Positions 56,009 through 64,000 of a stretch of 64,000 nt of DNA are shown here, piece by piece. Below the pieces are notes generated by a model. It did no database searches. It had not been told where the DNA came from and was given only the letters and a program-made list of their open reading frames with translations. The stretch's first letter is position 1, and every line of letters starts with the position of its first letter. This DNA comes from Geodermatophilus sp. TF02-6 (GTDB lineage Bacteria; Actinomycetota; Actinomycetes; Mycobacteriales; Geodermatophilaceae): positions 1 through 64,000 of the forward strand of contig NZ_QOHF01000015.1 of assembly GCF_003319115.1 (NCBI RefSeq), written 5' to 3'. Both the position numbers and the translations under genes were made by a program.

Positions 56009-57538
56009 GTGCCCGGTCCCGGACCCGTCCACGGCGCGGTGCTCTCCCCGGAGCGGCGGGCCGCCGACCTGGACGCCGTCGCCGGTGCCGCGGTCGACGT
56101 GGTGGTCGTCGGCGGCGGGGTGACCGGCGCGGGCGCGGCCCTGGACGCCGCCGCGCGCGGGCTGTCGGTCGTGCTGCTGGAGCGCGCCGACCTGGCGGCG
56201 GGCACCAGCCGGTGGTCGTCCAAACTCGTCCACGGCGGGCTGCGCTACCTGGCGCACGGCGAGCTCGGGCTGGCCCGGGAGAGCGCCCGCGAGCGCGCCG
56301 TCCTCATGGGGGTGACCGCGCCGCACCTGGTCCGCCCGCTGCCCTTCCTCGTGCCCGACGCCGCCGGGCGGACGGCGAGCGCGCTGGCCGCGCTCGGCGG
56401 GCGGCTCGGGGACGCCGTCCGGGCCTCGGTGCCCGGCGGCCGCCGTTCCCTGCCCGCGACCCGGCGCGTCGGCGCCGCCGAGGTCGCCCGGCTGACGCCG
56501 GGCGTGCGCGGCCGCGGGGGCGGGGTGGTGTTCTGGGACGGGCAGCTGGCCGACGACGCGCGGCTGGTGGTGGCCCTGGCCCGGACGGCGGCCGCGGGCG
56601 GCGCCCGGATGGTGACCGGCGCGGCGGTGCGCGCGGTGGACGGCGCCGACGTGCACGTCGAGCTCGACGACGGCGAGGCCCTCGCGCTGCGGGCCGGGGT
56701 GGTGGTCAACGCCACCGGTGTGTGGGCGCAGCGGCTGGCGCCGGGCGTGCGGCTGGTGCCCTCGCGCGGGTCGCACCTGGTGGTGCCGGCGGCGCGGCTC
56801 GGGGCGCCGTCCGCCGCGCTGACCGTGCCCCTGCCGGGGTCGCGCTCGCGCTACGTCTTCGCCCTGCCGCAGCCGGAGGGGCTGGTGTACCTGGGGCTGA
56901 CCGACGAGCCCGTGCCCGGCCCGGTGCCCGACGCCGACCCGCTGCCGTCGGACGCCGAGGTGGCGCAGCTGCTCGACACGGTCAACCAGGTGCTGGTCGA
57001 GCCGCTGACCCGCGCCGACGTCGTCGGCTGCTACGCCGGGCTGCGGCCGCTGGTGCTGCCCGCGTCGGCCGGCGCCGGTCCCGGGAACGCCACCGCCGAC
57101 CTCTCCCGGCGGCACCTGCTGCGGGAGGACGGCCCGGTCCTCACCGTCGTCGGCGGCAAGCTGACCACCTACCGGGCGATGGCCGAGGAGGTCGTCGACG
57201 CGGCGGTCGCCCGCCTCGGCCGGGGTGCGCCGCGGTCGCCGACCGCCCGCCTGCCGCTGGTCGGGGCGGCGCCGCGGACAGCGCTGGACCGGGTGGCCGC
57301 GCCGCGGCGGCTGGTGGCGCGGTACGGCACCGAGGCCCCGGCGGTCGCGGCCCTGGGCAGCGAGCCGGTGGTCGACGGCCGGCCGGAGACGGTGGGGGAG
57401 CTGCGCTTCGCGGTGCGGGCCGAGGGGGCGCGGTCGGTCGCCGACCTGCTCGACCGCCGGGTGCGGATCGGGCTGGTGCCGGCCGACCGGGCGCGCGCCG
57501 TGCCGGTCGCCGAGCGGGTGCTGGCCGCCGAGCTCTGA
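56009..57538 (+). CDS. glpD: Glycerol-3-phosphate dehydrogenase GlpD
   Basis: A 509-residue FAD enzyme. The dinucleotide fold is VVVVGGGVTGAGAALDAAAR near residue 32, followed by GTSRWSSKLVHGGLRYLAHG near 67. LVPSRGSHLVVP and LTVVGGKLTTYRAMAEEVVD near 385 are glpD signatures. It oxidises glycerol-3-phosphate to DHAP at the membrane, feeding electrons to quinone. The GTG at 56009 is used. It pairs divergently with the AGPS-like gene. Confidence 0.92.
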   Translation: MPGPGPVHGAVLSPERRAADLDAVAGAAVDVVVVGGGVTGAGAALDAAARGLSVVLLERADLAAGTSRWSSKLVHGGLRYLAHGELGLARESARERAVLMGVTAPHLVRPLPFLVPDAAGRTASALAALGGRLGDAVRASVPGGRRSLPATRRVGAAEVARLTPGVRGRGGGVVFWDGQLADDARLVVALARTAAAGGARMVTGAAVRAVDGADVHVELDDGEALALRAGVVVNATGVWAQRLAPGVRLVPSRGSHLVVPAARLGAPSAALTVPLPGSRSRYVFALPQPEGLVYLGLTDEPVPGPVPDADPLPSDAEVAQLLDTVNQVLVEPLTRADVVGCYAGLRPLVLPASAGAGPGNATADLSRRHLLREDGPVLTVVGGKLTTYRAMAEEVVDAAVARLGRGAPRSPTARLPLVGAAPRTALDRVAAPRRLVARYGTEAPAVAALGSEPVVDGRPETVGELRFAVRAEGARSVADLLDRRVRIGLVPADRARAVPVAERVLAAEL

Positions 57539-57560
57539 GCCGGCCGCCCCCGGTGCAGAC

Positions 57561-57631
57561 CTCGCGGCCAGATCGGCGATCTGGCCGCTTCCTGGCCCCG
57601 GAGGCGACCACATCGCCGATCTGGCCGCGAG
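57561..57631. repeat. Intergenic palindrome, family D
   Basis: Perfect 20-bp arms (57561-57580, CTCGCGGCCAGATCGGCGAT, and its inverse at 57612-57631) extend inward with a few mismatches to about 32 bp. The centre itself contains further copies of CTGGCC. It sits between glpD and the next plus-strand oxidase gene, so it should terminate or process the glpD transcript. Confidence 0.82.
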
Positions 57632-57716
57632 GAGCGCGGGCCGCCCTGCGCGGGGAGCCGGATGTCGGGCGGGTCACTAGGCTCGTCGCAGCGGCCGAGA
57701 CGGAGGGGCCCACCCC

Positions 57717-59120
57717 GTGGCCGTGAGGGGGTGCGACGTGGCGCTGGATCCCGGGGTGCTGGCCGAGCTGGAGTCCATCGTCGGCCGCGAGCACGTGCGC
57801 CACCGCGAGGGCGAGGTCGCGCCCTACGCCCGCGACGCCACCCCGCTGTTCTCCTCCCCGCCGGACGCGGTGGTGTTCCCGGCGCGCACGGCCGAGGTCG
57901 CCGCCGTCCTGCGGCTGGCCACCGCGCACCGCATCCCGGTCGTGCCCCGCGGCGCCGGGTCGAACCTGTGCGCCGGGACGGTGCCGCTGCGGGGTGGGAT
58001 CCTGCTGGTGCTCACCCGGATGGACCGCGTCCTCGAGGTCAGCGCCGACGAGCTGCTGGTCCGCGCCGAGCCCGGCGCCACCACGGCCGCGGTCGCCGAG
58101 GCGGCAGCCGCGAAGGGGCTGCTGTTCGCCCCCGACCCGGGCAGCCGCACCGTCTCCACGGTGGGCGGCAACGTCGCCACCTGCGCGGGCGGGCTGCGCG
58201 GCCTGAAGTACGGGGTGACCCGCAACTACGTCCTCGGCCTGGAGGTCGTGCTGCCCACCGGCGAGGTCATCCGCACCGGCGGCCGGCTGTGGAAGGACGT
58301 CGCCGGCTACGACCTCACCCGGCTGCTGACCGGCTCGGAGGGGACCCTCGGCGTCATCACCGAGGTGACCCTCGCGCTGCTGCCCATGCCGGCCACGGCG
58401 AGCACCGGGGTGGCCTACTTCCCCTCGCTGGCCGACGCCGGCCGCGCGGTCGGTGCGGTCCTCGGCTCCGGCGTGGTGCCGGCGACGCTGGAGTTCCTCG
58501 ACCGCACCTGCATCGGCGCGGTGGAGGACTACGCCCGGCTGGGGCTGCGCACCGACGCCGGCGCGCTGCTGCTGTTCGGGGACGACGGCGAGCCGGACGC
58601 CGTGGAGCGCAACCTGACCCGCATGGGCGAGCTGTGCGCCGACGAGGGGGCGCTGGAGGTCACCGTGGCCAAGGAGGTCGCCCAGTCCGAGGCGCTGCTG
58701 GCCGCCCGCCGCTGCTCGCTGCCCGCGCTGTCCCGGCTCGACACGCTGACCGTGCTCGAGGACGTCACCGTGCCCCGCCCGCGGCTGGCCGAGATGGTCG
58801 ACCGGATCGAGGCCGTCGCCACCCGGCACGACCTGCTCATCGGCACCTTCGGCCACGCCGGTGACGGCAACCTGCACCCCACCGCGGTCATCGACGTCCA
58901 CGACCCGGCGGCCGCCGAGCGCACGCACGCCGCCTTCGCCGAGATCTTCGCCGCCGCCCTCGAGCTCGACGGCACCATCACCGGGGAGCACGGCGTCGGC
59001 GCGGCCAAGCTGCCCTACCTGCGCGACCGGTTGGGCGACGACCAGATGGCCCTGACCAAGCGGATCAAGGCCGCCTTCGACCCGGCCGGCATCCTCAACC
59101 CGGGCAAGGTGGGCTCGTGA
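57717..59120 (+). CDS. FAD-linked oxidase, glycolate oxidase subunit GlcD-like
   Basis: A 467-residue FAD_binding_4 oxidase. The FAD site has VVPRGAGSNLCAGTVPLRGG near residue 82, RTVSTVGGNVATCAGGLRGL near 145 and LLTGSEGTLGVITEVTL near 205. The C-terminal HAGDGNLHP and GEHGVGAAKLPYL motifs carry metal or flavin ligands. It oxidises an alpha-hydroxy acid such as glycolate or D-lactate. It overlaps its partner by 4 bp. Start GTG 57717 after CGGAGGGG. Confidence 0.9.
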   Translation: MAVRGCDVALDPGVLAELESIVGREHVRHREGEVAPYARDATPLFSSPPDAVVFPARTAEVAAVLRLATAHRIPVVPRGAGSNLCAGTVPLRGGILLVLTRMDRVLEVSADELLVRAEPGATTAAVAEAAAAKGLLFAPDPGSRTVSTVGGNVATCAGGLRGLKYGVTRNYVLGLEVVLPTGEVIRTGGRLWKDVAGYDLTRLLTGSEGTLGVITEVTLALLPMPATASTGVAYFPSLADAGRAVGAVLGSGVVPATLEFLDRTCIGAVEDYARLGLRTDAGALLLFGDDGEPDAVERNLTRMGELCADEGALEVTVAKEVAQSEALLAARRCSLPALSRLDTLTVLEDVTVPRPRLAEMVDRIEAVATRHDLLIGTFGHAGDGNLHPTAVIDVHDPAAAERTHAAFAEIFAAALELDGTITGEHGVGAAKLPYLRDRLGDDQMALTKRIKAAFDPAGILNPGKVGS

Positions 59121-60394
59121 GCGCCGAGGTGTCGGGCGCCACCGACGCCCCGGGAGCGGCCGGCGCGGCGTCCCGGGGCATCTTCCCGGCCGAGCTGCTC
59201 GACCGGTGCATCTCCTGCGGCTTCTGCCTGCCGGCCTGCCCGACCTACGCCCTGAGCAAGGACGAGAAGTCCTCCCCGCGGGGCCGGATCACCCTGATGC
59301 GCGCGCTGGAGACCGGCGTCCTGGACGACGACGACCCGACCCTGCGCGAGGAGTCCTCGTTCTGCCTGGGCTGCCGGGCGTGCGAGCCGGTCTGCCCGGC
59401 CGGCGTCCAGTACGGCGAGCTGCTCGAGCACTGGCGCTCCTCCCAGTGGCAGGGCCGGCGCCGGCCGCCGCTGGCGCGGGTGCTCACCAACGTCGTCGTC
59501 CGCAACTGGCTGGTGCGGCGCCTGGGTACCTTCCGCGGGCACGCGCGCACCGCGACCGTGGCCCCGCAGGGTCCGCACCTGATGCTCGGCTGCTTCGAGC
59601 GCGCGCTGTTCCCCGGCGTGAGCCGGGCCGCGCGGCGGCTGCGCCCGGAGCTGGACTGCCCCGCCGACCAGGGCTGCTGCGGCGCGCTGCACGCGCACAA
59701 CGGCGACCTGGAGCTGGGCCGGGAGATGGCCCGGCGGCTGGGCGAGCAGCTGCCGGGCACGATCGTCACCACCGCCGGCGGCTGCGCGGCGCACCTGACC
59801 GGTGTGCTCGGCCGCGACCGGGTGGAGGAGTTCTCCGAGTACCTCGTCGGTCGGTCAGCCAGCGACGGGTCGCTCTCCGTCGGCGAGCTGCGCGTCGACG
59901 GACGGCGGGCCCGGGTCGCCCTGCAGGACTCCTGCCACCTGCGCAACGGGATGGACGTGTGGCGTCAGCCGCGGGAGCTGATCGCCGCGGTCGCCGACCA
60001 CGTCGAGCTGCCCGGCGCCGCCCGGTGCTGCGGCTCGGCCGGCACCTACTCGCTGCTGCGGCCGAAGGACAGCCGCCGGGTGCTGGCCCCCAAGCTCGAC
60101 CAGATCGAGGCGGCCGGCGTCGACTACGTCGTCGTGGTCAACCCCGGCTGTCAGCGGCAGCTGGTCGGCGGCCTGCGGCGGCGTCGGTCGCGGGTGCGCG
60201 TGCTGCACCTGACCGAGCTGCTGGCCGCCGCGCAGGACGGCGGGCTGCCCCGCCGTCGGCTGCGGCTGCCCGCGCGGCCCCGCCGCGCCCAGGTGCCGGC
60301 CGACGAGCCGGCCGGGTTGGCGGCGCACCTCAACGACCGCCCGCTGCCCGACGACCCGGGTGCGTCCGGCGCCGGCCGGCCGGACGCTCTCTGA
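59117..60394 (+). CDS. Iron-sulfur subunit GlcF-like of a glycolate/D-lactate oxidase
   Basis: 425 residues. Two 4Fe-4S ferredoxin motifs, CISCGFCLPACP near residue 34 and CLGCRACEPVCP near 83, precede two CCG domains (CCGALHAHNG near 195 and CCGSAGTYSLL near 305). It passes electrons from the GlcD-like flavoprotein to the quinone pool. The start GTG overlaps the partner's stop (GTGA). The Arg-rich C-terminus (about 45 residues) is extended. Confidence 0.91.
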   Translation: MSAEVSGATDAPGAAGAASRGIFPAELLDRCISCGFCLPACPTYALSKDEKSSPRGRITLMRALETGVLDDDDPTLREESSFCLGCRACEPVCPAGVQYGELLEHWRSSQWQGRRRPPLARVLTNVVVRNWLVRRLGTFRGHARTATVAPQGPHLMLGCFERALFPGVSRAARRLRPELDCPADQGCCGALHAHNGDLELGREMARRLGEQLPGTIVTTAGGCAAHLTGVLGRDRVEEFSEYLVGRSASDGSLSVGELRVDGRRARVALQDSCHLRNGMDVWRQPRELIAAVADHVELPGAARCCGSAGTYSLLRPKDSRRVLAPKLDQIEAAGVDYVVVVNPGCQRQLVGGLRRRRSRVRVLHLTELLAAAQDGGLPRRRLRLPARPRRAQVPADEPAGLAAHLNDRPLPDDPGASGAGRPDAL

Positions 60395-60430
60395 TCGGTC
60401 GCCTCCCCCGCCCTCCGCCAGCTCTCCGTC

Positions 60431-60474
60431 CGCCCTCCCTGCGCCCTCCCTCTGCCCTCCCTCTGCCCTCCCTC
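60431..60474. repeat. 11-bp pyrimidine tandem repeat
   Basis: Four units of YGCCCTCCCTC lie just before the family-C palindrome. The strand asymmetry (C/T on plus) is marked. No function is known. Confidence 0.75.
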
Positions 60475-60480
60475 CGAGTC

Positions 60481-60546
60481 GATCATGGGGTTGTTGCGGG
60501 ACGACACGCGGTGGGCGGCGTGTCGAGCGGCAACAACCCCATGATC
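60481..60546. repeat. Intergenic palindrome, family C
   Basis: Perfect 17-bp arms GATCATGGGGTTGTTGC and its inverse surround an inner CGACACGC/GCGTGTCG pair. It stands about 90 bp after the GlcF-like gene. It is probably the operon terminator; no T-run follows. Confidence 0.82.
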
Positions 60547-60843
60547 AACTCCGGAGGAGGTGGGGAGGTCCGCGACCGCGACACGCCGGCGTCCGGCGGC
60601 CGCCGCGGAGTGACCGGCGGCCGCTGACCGGCCGAGCACGCTGCGCGACCGGAGGGATGTCGACAAGGCAGCGCGTGCTGAGGCGGTTCACCGGCTGCTC
60701 GGCGGGGGGTGGGCAACGATCCGGTGACGGGGCCGTCCGCACCGGGGTCGAGGGCGGCGGCCGGCGCGGCAGGGGGACCTAGCTTTCGGCTGTCCGCGGC
60801 GCTCCCGGTCGCGGCGTCCGACGTCCTCCGAGGAGACCGCAGC
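60547..60843. other. Intergenic stretch without a supported gene
   Basis: Nothing here passes as a gene on either strand. Open frames are short or antisense-like. Near its end, TAGCTT followed by GAGGAGA upstream of the next ATG could be promoter and ribosome-binding signals for the small protein at 60844. Confidence 0.5.
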
Positions 60844-61101
60844 ATGAGCGCGTCCGTTGCACCGACGACCCCGCTGTCGACCGGGAACGAGCCGGACCGG
60901 GCGGGTGTGGGGCTGAGCCTGACGGCGCTGCTGGACCTGGTCGGTGTGCCCGCCGACCGGGCCCCGGCCTCGGGCTGGCCGGCGCCGATCCGCCGCACGG
61001 CCGGCTGGTCGGCCACCGGGCTGCGCGAGCGGCTGCGCACCTGGGTGCAGCGGGCGGCCAACTGGGGCGCCGGCCCGCAGGGCGCCTGGTGCGCCTGGTG
61101 A
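60844..61101 (+). CDS. Hypothetical protein (85 aa)
   Basis: The ATG at 60844 follows CCGAGGAGA. The middle (GVGLSLTALLDLVGVPADRA) looks like one amphipathic helix; the end is Trp-rich (AANWGAGPQGAWCAW). There is no transmembrane segment or recognised domain. It precedes a larger hypothetical gene by about 55 bp on the same strand, so they may be an operon. Confidence 0.6.
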   Translation: MSASVAPTTPLSTGNEPDRAGVGLSLTALLDLVGVPADRAPASGWPAPIRRTAGWSATGLRERLRTWVQRAANWGAGPQGAWCAW

Positions 61102-61159
61102 ACCGGGCGGCCGGCCCGCCCTGTCCGACGACTGACCCGCAGCACGGAGAGGTGCAGTG

Positions 61160-62191
61160 ATGCTGTTCTGGCCGACGGTGGCCGTGGTGGGCTTCCTCGC
61201 CCTGACCGGGGTGGTCATCGTGCTGGGCGCCGGCTCGACCGCCCGCTACGAGGCCGAGCGCCGGCGCGTGCGCGAGCAGGCGCAGCCGCCGGCCGTGCCG
61301 TCGGGGGGAGGGCAGCCCCCCGCCGGTGGCCCTGCGGCACCGGGAGGGATCCGGCGCGACCTGCGGACGCCGCACCCCCCGGGTGGCGCCGCCACCGAGG
61401 CCGGGCAGCGCTCCCGGACGGCGGTGGGCGTGCTGGTCGGCCCAGACGGCGAGGGCGGGACCGGGCGGGCCGCCCCGCCGAGGCGACGGCGCGCGGCGGC
61501 CCGCCGGCAGTCCGGTCGGCGGACGCCACCCGCGGCTCCGGCGGGGCCCGACGGCACCGACCGGCTCGAAGACGGGCCGGCCGCCGGGAGCACGACGGTC
61601 GGGTGGTGGCTGGCCACCGAGCTCCGCGGCGCGGGCGCCACCGACGGCCGAGCCGTCCGGGCGATGGCCGGCCCCTTCGGCGACCGGGTGGACGCGGACT
61701 GGGCCGCCCTGGCCGGCGGGCTCCCGGCGTCCGCGGGCGCCCGGGCCGTCTACGGCGTGCGTCGACCCGACGGGACGCTGTCCCCGCGGACCGAGCCGGA
61801 GGAACGGGCGTGGTTCGCCGAGCTCGGCTCGCAGCTGGACAGGCTGGCCGAGGACTGGGACGTGCTGGTGTCGGACACCGACCCGACGACCACGCTGGTG
61901 GTCGAGGTGGCCGCGGCGCTGCTCGAGGCCGGGTTGCCGCTGCACGACTGCGACGGGTCCGGCCCGGCCGGCGGGGTGTGCCTGGTCCCCGACCCCGCCG
62001 CCCGCGGCATCCTGGTCAGCTGGCGCCAGCACGACCGGATGAGCCGGCAGCAGGTCCGGGGCGCGGCGCCGGACGCGGCGGTGCAGCAGGCGATGAACGC
62101 CGCGGTCGCCGACGTCCTGACCCACCTGGGCTTCGCGGTCGAGCCGCTCGGGTCGACCGGTTGCCACCTCGTCGCCCCTGGTCAGCGGTGA
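61160..62191 (+). CDS. Hypothetical membrane-anchored protein
   Basis: 343 residues. One N-terminal membrane helix (FWPTVAVVGFLALTGVVIVL) is followed by a Pro/Arg/Gly-rich linker of about 110 residues and a soluble domain from about residue 145. The soluble domain has ERAWFAELGSQLDRLAEDWD, LEAGLPLHDCDGSGPAGGVC and GILVSWRQHDRMS. I recognise no family. The GTG-ATG start at 61157/61160 has GGAGAGG upstream. Confidence 0.65.
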   Translation: MLFWPTVAVVGFLALTGVVIVLGAGSTARYEAERRRVREQAQPPAVPSGGGQPPAGGPAAPGGIRRDLRTPHPPGGAATEAGQRSRTAVGVLVGPDGEGGTGRAAPPRRRRAAARRQSGRRTPPAAPAGPDGTDRLEDGPAAGSTTVGWWLATELRGAGATDGRAVRAMAGPFGDRVDADWAALAGGLPASAGARAVYGVRRPDGTLSPRTEPEERAWFAELGSQLDRLAEDWDVLVSDTDPTTTLVVEVAAALLEAGLPLHDCDGSGPAGGVCLVPDPAARGILVSWRQHDRMSRQQVRGAAPDAAVQQAMNAAVADVLTHLGFAVEPLGSTGCHLVAPGQR

Positions 62192-62243
62192 CGGGGACGA
62201 CCGCGGCCGACCCCGCCGGGCCGGCGGGGTCGGCGCAGCCGGG

Positions 62244-63815
62244 TCAGAGGGCCTGCTGGGCCAGCTGCTCGGCGATGTGGTCGGCCTGCCGGATGGCCAG
62301 CGCGACGATGGTCAGCGTCGGGTTGGCCGCCGCTCCGGTGGTGAACACCGAGCCGTCGGAGACGAACAGGTTGGGGACGTCGTGCGCCCGGCCCCACCGG
62401 TCGACCACGCCGTCCTCGGGCCGCTCGCTCATCCGGGCGGTGCCCATGTTGTGCGAGGCCGGGAAGGGTGGGGTGCGGATCGTCTTGACCGCGCCCACCG
62501 CCTGGTAGAGGGTGCGCGCCCGGTCCGCGGCGTAGTCGCGCATGTCGATGTCGTTCTTGTGGTCGTCGAAGTGCACGTTGGGCACCGGGAGCCCGTGCTG
62601 GTCGGTGACGTCGGGATTGAGCGTCACCCGGTTGGTGGCGCTGGGCATGTCCTCGCCGACCAGCCACATGCCGGCGAAGTTCTCGTAGGCGTCCATCAGC
62701 TCGGTGAAGTCCCGGCCCCACGAGTGCGGGTTCATGAACGAGGCCATGAACGCCGGCCCGAGGTGGATGGTCTCCATGTAGAACCCGCCGACGAAGCCGC
62801 GGTCGGGGTCGTGGTACGCCTCGTCCTCGACGATGCCGGCCATGGTGTTGCCCCGGTAGAAGTGCACCGGCTCGTCGAACACCCCCCAGCAGGTGTCGCT
62901 CATGTGCCGCATGTAGTTGCGCCCGACCTGGCCGGAGGAGTTGGCCAGCCCGTCGGGGTGCAGGTTCGAGGCGCTGCCCAGCAGCAGCCGCGGCGTCTCG
63001 ATGGCATTGCCGGCCACGCAGACCACCCGGGCCCGCTGCAGGTGCTCGGCGCCGTCGGCGTCGGCGTAGACGACGCCGGTCACCCGGCCGGCGTCGTCGT
63101 GCTCGATGCGCAGCACCATGGACTCGGGCCGGACTTCGAGGTGCCCGGTCGCCTCGCCCTTGGGCAGGTCGGAGACCAGCGGGGACCACTTGGCCCGCGA
63201 CCGGTTGCCCTCGAAGCAGAAGCCGTCCTGGACGGTGGCCGGCCGCCCGTCGTAGGGCACCGAGTTGTGCGCGTAGTGCCCGGTCGAGTACTTCTGGTAG
63301 CCCATCCGGCGGGCGCCCTCGAAGAGCACCTTGGCGTTGTTGTCCGGCTGGTGCAGCGGCATCCCGTGGGTGCCGGCCACGCCCATGTTCGCCTCGGCCC
63401 GGTCGTAGTAGGGCTCGAGTTCCTCGAGGGTGATCGGCCAGTCGAGCAGGGTGGCGCCGGGGATCTCGCCGTAGACGGTGCGGGTCCGAAACTCCCAGTC
63501 CTGGAAGCGCGGGCAGCAGCCGGCCCAGTGCACCGGCGACCCGCCGACGCACTTGCTGTGCCAGGCGGGCAGGTTGGGGAAGTCCTCGGCCAGCCGGTAG
63601 GTGCCGCTGTTGGTGCGCATGTCCAGCCAGGCCAGCTGGTTGAACGCCGGCCACTCGTCGTCGACGTGCTCCTCGGGCTCGACGCGCTTGCCGGCCTCGA
63701 GGACGACGACGTCGATGCCCTTCTGGGCGAGCTGGTTGGCCAGGGTGCCACCGCCGGCGCCGGAGCCGATGACGACGACGACCGAGTCGTCGGTGAGGTC
63801 GAACGGTGCGGGCAC
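62244..63815 (-). CDS. GMC-family FAD oxidoreductase, gluconate 2-dehydrogenase-like
   Basis: 523 residues. The FAD dinucleotide fold is VVVVIGSGAGGGTLANQLAQ near residue 12, followed by VVLEAGKRVEPEEHVDDEWP. KCVGGSPVHWAG near 89 and the C-terminal catalytic His in ASHNMGTARMSERP, with VFTTGAAANPTLTIVALAIR, are the GMC/gluconate 2-dehydrogenase large-subunit signatures. It oxidises a sugar or polyol. The start GTG 63815 is 3 bp from the upstream gene, whose end looks like the small (gamma) subunit. Confidence 0.9.
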   Translation of the reverse strand: MPAPFDLTDDSVVVVIGSGAGGGTLANQLAQKGIDVVVLEAGKRVEPEEHVDDEWPAFNQLAWLDMRTNSGTYRLAEDFPNLPAWHSKCVGGSPVHWAGCCPRFQDWEFRTRTVYGEIPGATLLDWPITLEELEPYYDRAEANMGVAGTHGMPLHQPDNNAKVLFEGARRMGYQKYSTGHYAHNSVPYDGRPATVQDGFCFEGNRSRAKWSPLVSDLPKGEATGHLEVRPESMVLRIEHDDAGRVTGVVYADADGAEHLQRARVVCVAGNAIETPRLLLGSASNLHPDGLANSSGQVGRNYMRHMSDTCWGVFDEPVHFYRGNTMAGIVEDEAYHDPDRGFVGGFYMETIHLGPAFMASFMNPHSWGRDFTELMDAYENFAGMWLVGEDMPSATNRVTLNPDVTDQHGLPVPNVHFDDHKNDIDMRDYAADRARTLYQAVGAVKTIRTPPFPASHNMGTARMSERPEDGVVDRWGRAHDVPNLFVSDGSVFTTGAAANPTLTIVALAIRQADHIAEQLAQQAL

Positions 63816-63818
63816 GGC

Positions 63819-64000
63819 TCAGTCCTCCTCGCCGCTCCGGGCCTGACCGGCCTCGGTCTGGATGCGGGCCTCGTCGCCGTCGCGCTCGTCGCCGATGGTC
63901 TCGGCCACCGGCGCGTCGCGGCGGTCCGGGGCGTCGTCGAGCCAGTCGACGTCGTCGAAGCCGCGGTGCAGGTAGCCGCCCTCGTCGGTGGACGGGCCCT
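63819..64000 (-). CDS. Partial gene, probable gluconate 2-dehydrogenase subunit 3 family
   Basis: Only the last 59 codons lie in the window; the rest is to the right. The product ends with GPSTDEGGYLHRGFDDVDWL, then an acidic, hydrophilic tail to GQARSGEED. Its position 3 bp before the GMC subunit start supports a subunit-3 (gamma) assignment, but the conserved N-terminal half is out of view, so the family call is tentative. Confidence 0.55.
   Translation of the reverse strand, partial: GPSTDEGGYLHRGFDDVDWLDDAPDRRDAPVAETIGDERDGDEARIQTEAGQARSGEED

Noticed and set aside
54400-57726. 1108-codon plus-strand frame over the AGPS-like and glpD genes
   Set aside because: No domain, low-complexity composition, antisense to one clear gene and out of frame with another.

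Overview
The window is very GC-rich, densely packed actinobacterial chromosome. GTG starts are frequent, ATGA/GTGA overlaps between genes are common, and several start codons sit 6-7 bp after a TANNNT-type -10. Gene content (complete ergothioneine operon, Asp23/AmaP envelope-stress cluster, SEC-C/DUF5926 protein, mycobacterial-type GlpD next to an AGPS-like flavoprotein, LacI-type AraR regulon) fits Actinomycetes. A member of the Geodermatophilaceae (Blastococcus, Geodermatophilus, Modestobacter) is my best guess, but that is an inference without a database search. I see no rRNA, tRNA, CRISPR array, prophage or intact insertion sequence.

Layout. 0.1-2.1 kb: a YtrA-like GntR regulator with an ABC ATPase and permease, and a palindromic operator upstream. 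2.2-6.3 kb: an epoxide hydrolase, small membrane and lipoproteins, and an 8-oxoguanine deaminase preceded by the decayed N-terminus of an allantoicase. 6.3-12.1 kb: egtABCDE (ergothioneine) on the minus strand, with a remnant of an RskA-type anti-sigma domain between egtD and egtE. 12.3-15.5 kb: DUF309, MFS, methyltransferase and SRPBCC genes. 15.6-19.7 kb: an Asp23/AmaP cluster divergent from an ECF sigma factor and a zinc-motif-Asp23 fusion protein. 19.8-32 kb: malic enzyme, acetyltransferase, PatB-type lyase, GH15 glucosidase plus glucose dehydrogenase, an Fpg-like protein, an ArsR-SRPBCC operon, an MBL-fold hydrolase and a MarR protein with a zinc ribbon. 32-42 kb: Mn catalase, a histidine kinase/response regulator pair, two PH-domain membrane proteins, rhodanese, acyl-CoA synthetase, P450 and the SEC-C protein.

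42.3-51.8 kb is a complete L-arabinose regulon: an ABC importer (binding protein, ATPase, permease), a LacI-family regulator and araB-araD-araA. Two matching operators are visible, one at the importer promoter and one overlapping the regulator's stop codon just before araB. 51.8-64 kb: a TetR-SMR efflux operon with operator repeats, arginine deiminase, an AGPS-like flavoprotein divergent from glpD, a glycolate-oxidase-like GlcD/GlcF pair, two hypothetical proteins, and a GMC oxidoreductase with the end of its probable small subunit running off the window.

The most striking non-coding feature is a set of long intergenic palindromes and dispersed repeats lying mostly at gene ends. Two palindrome families occur twice each, three others occur once, and a 34-bp G-rich motif occurs five times. 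Several gene remnants (allantoicase, RskA, amidohydrolase) show recent gene decay.
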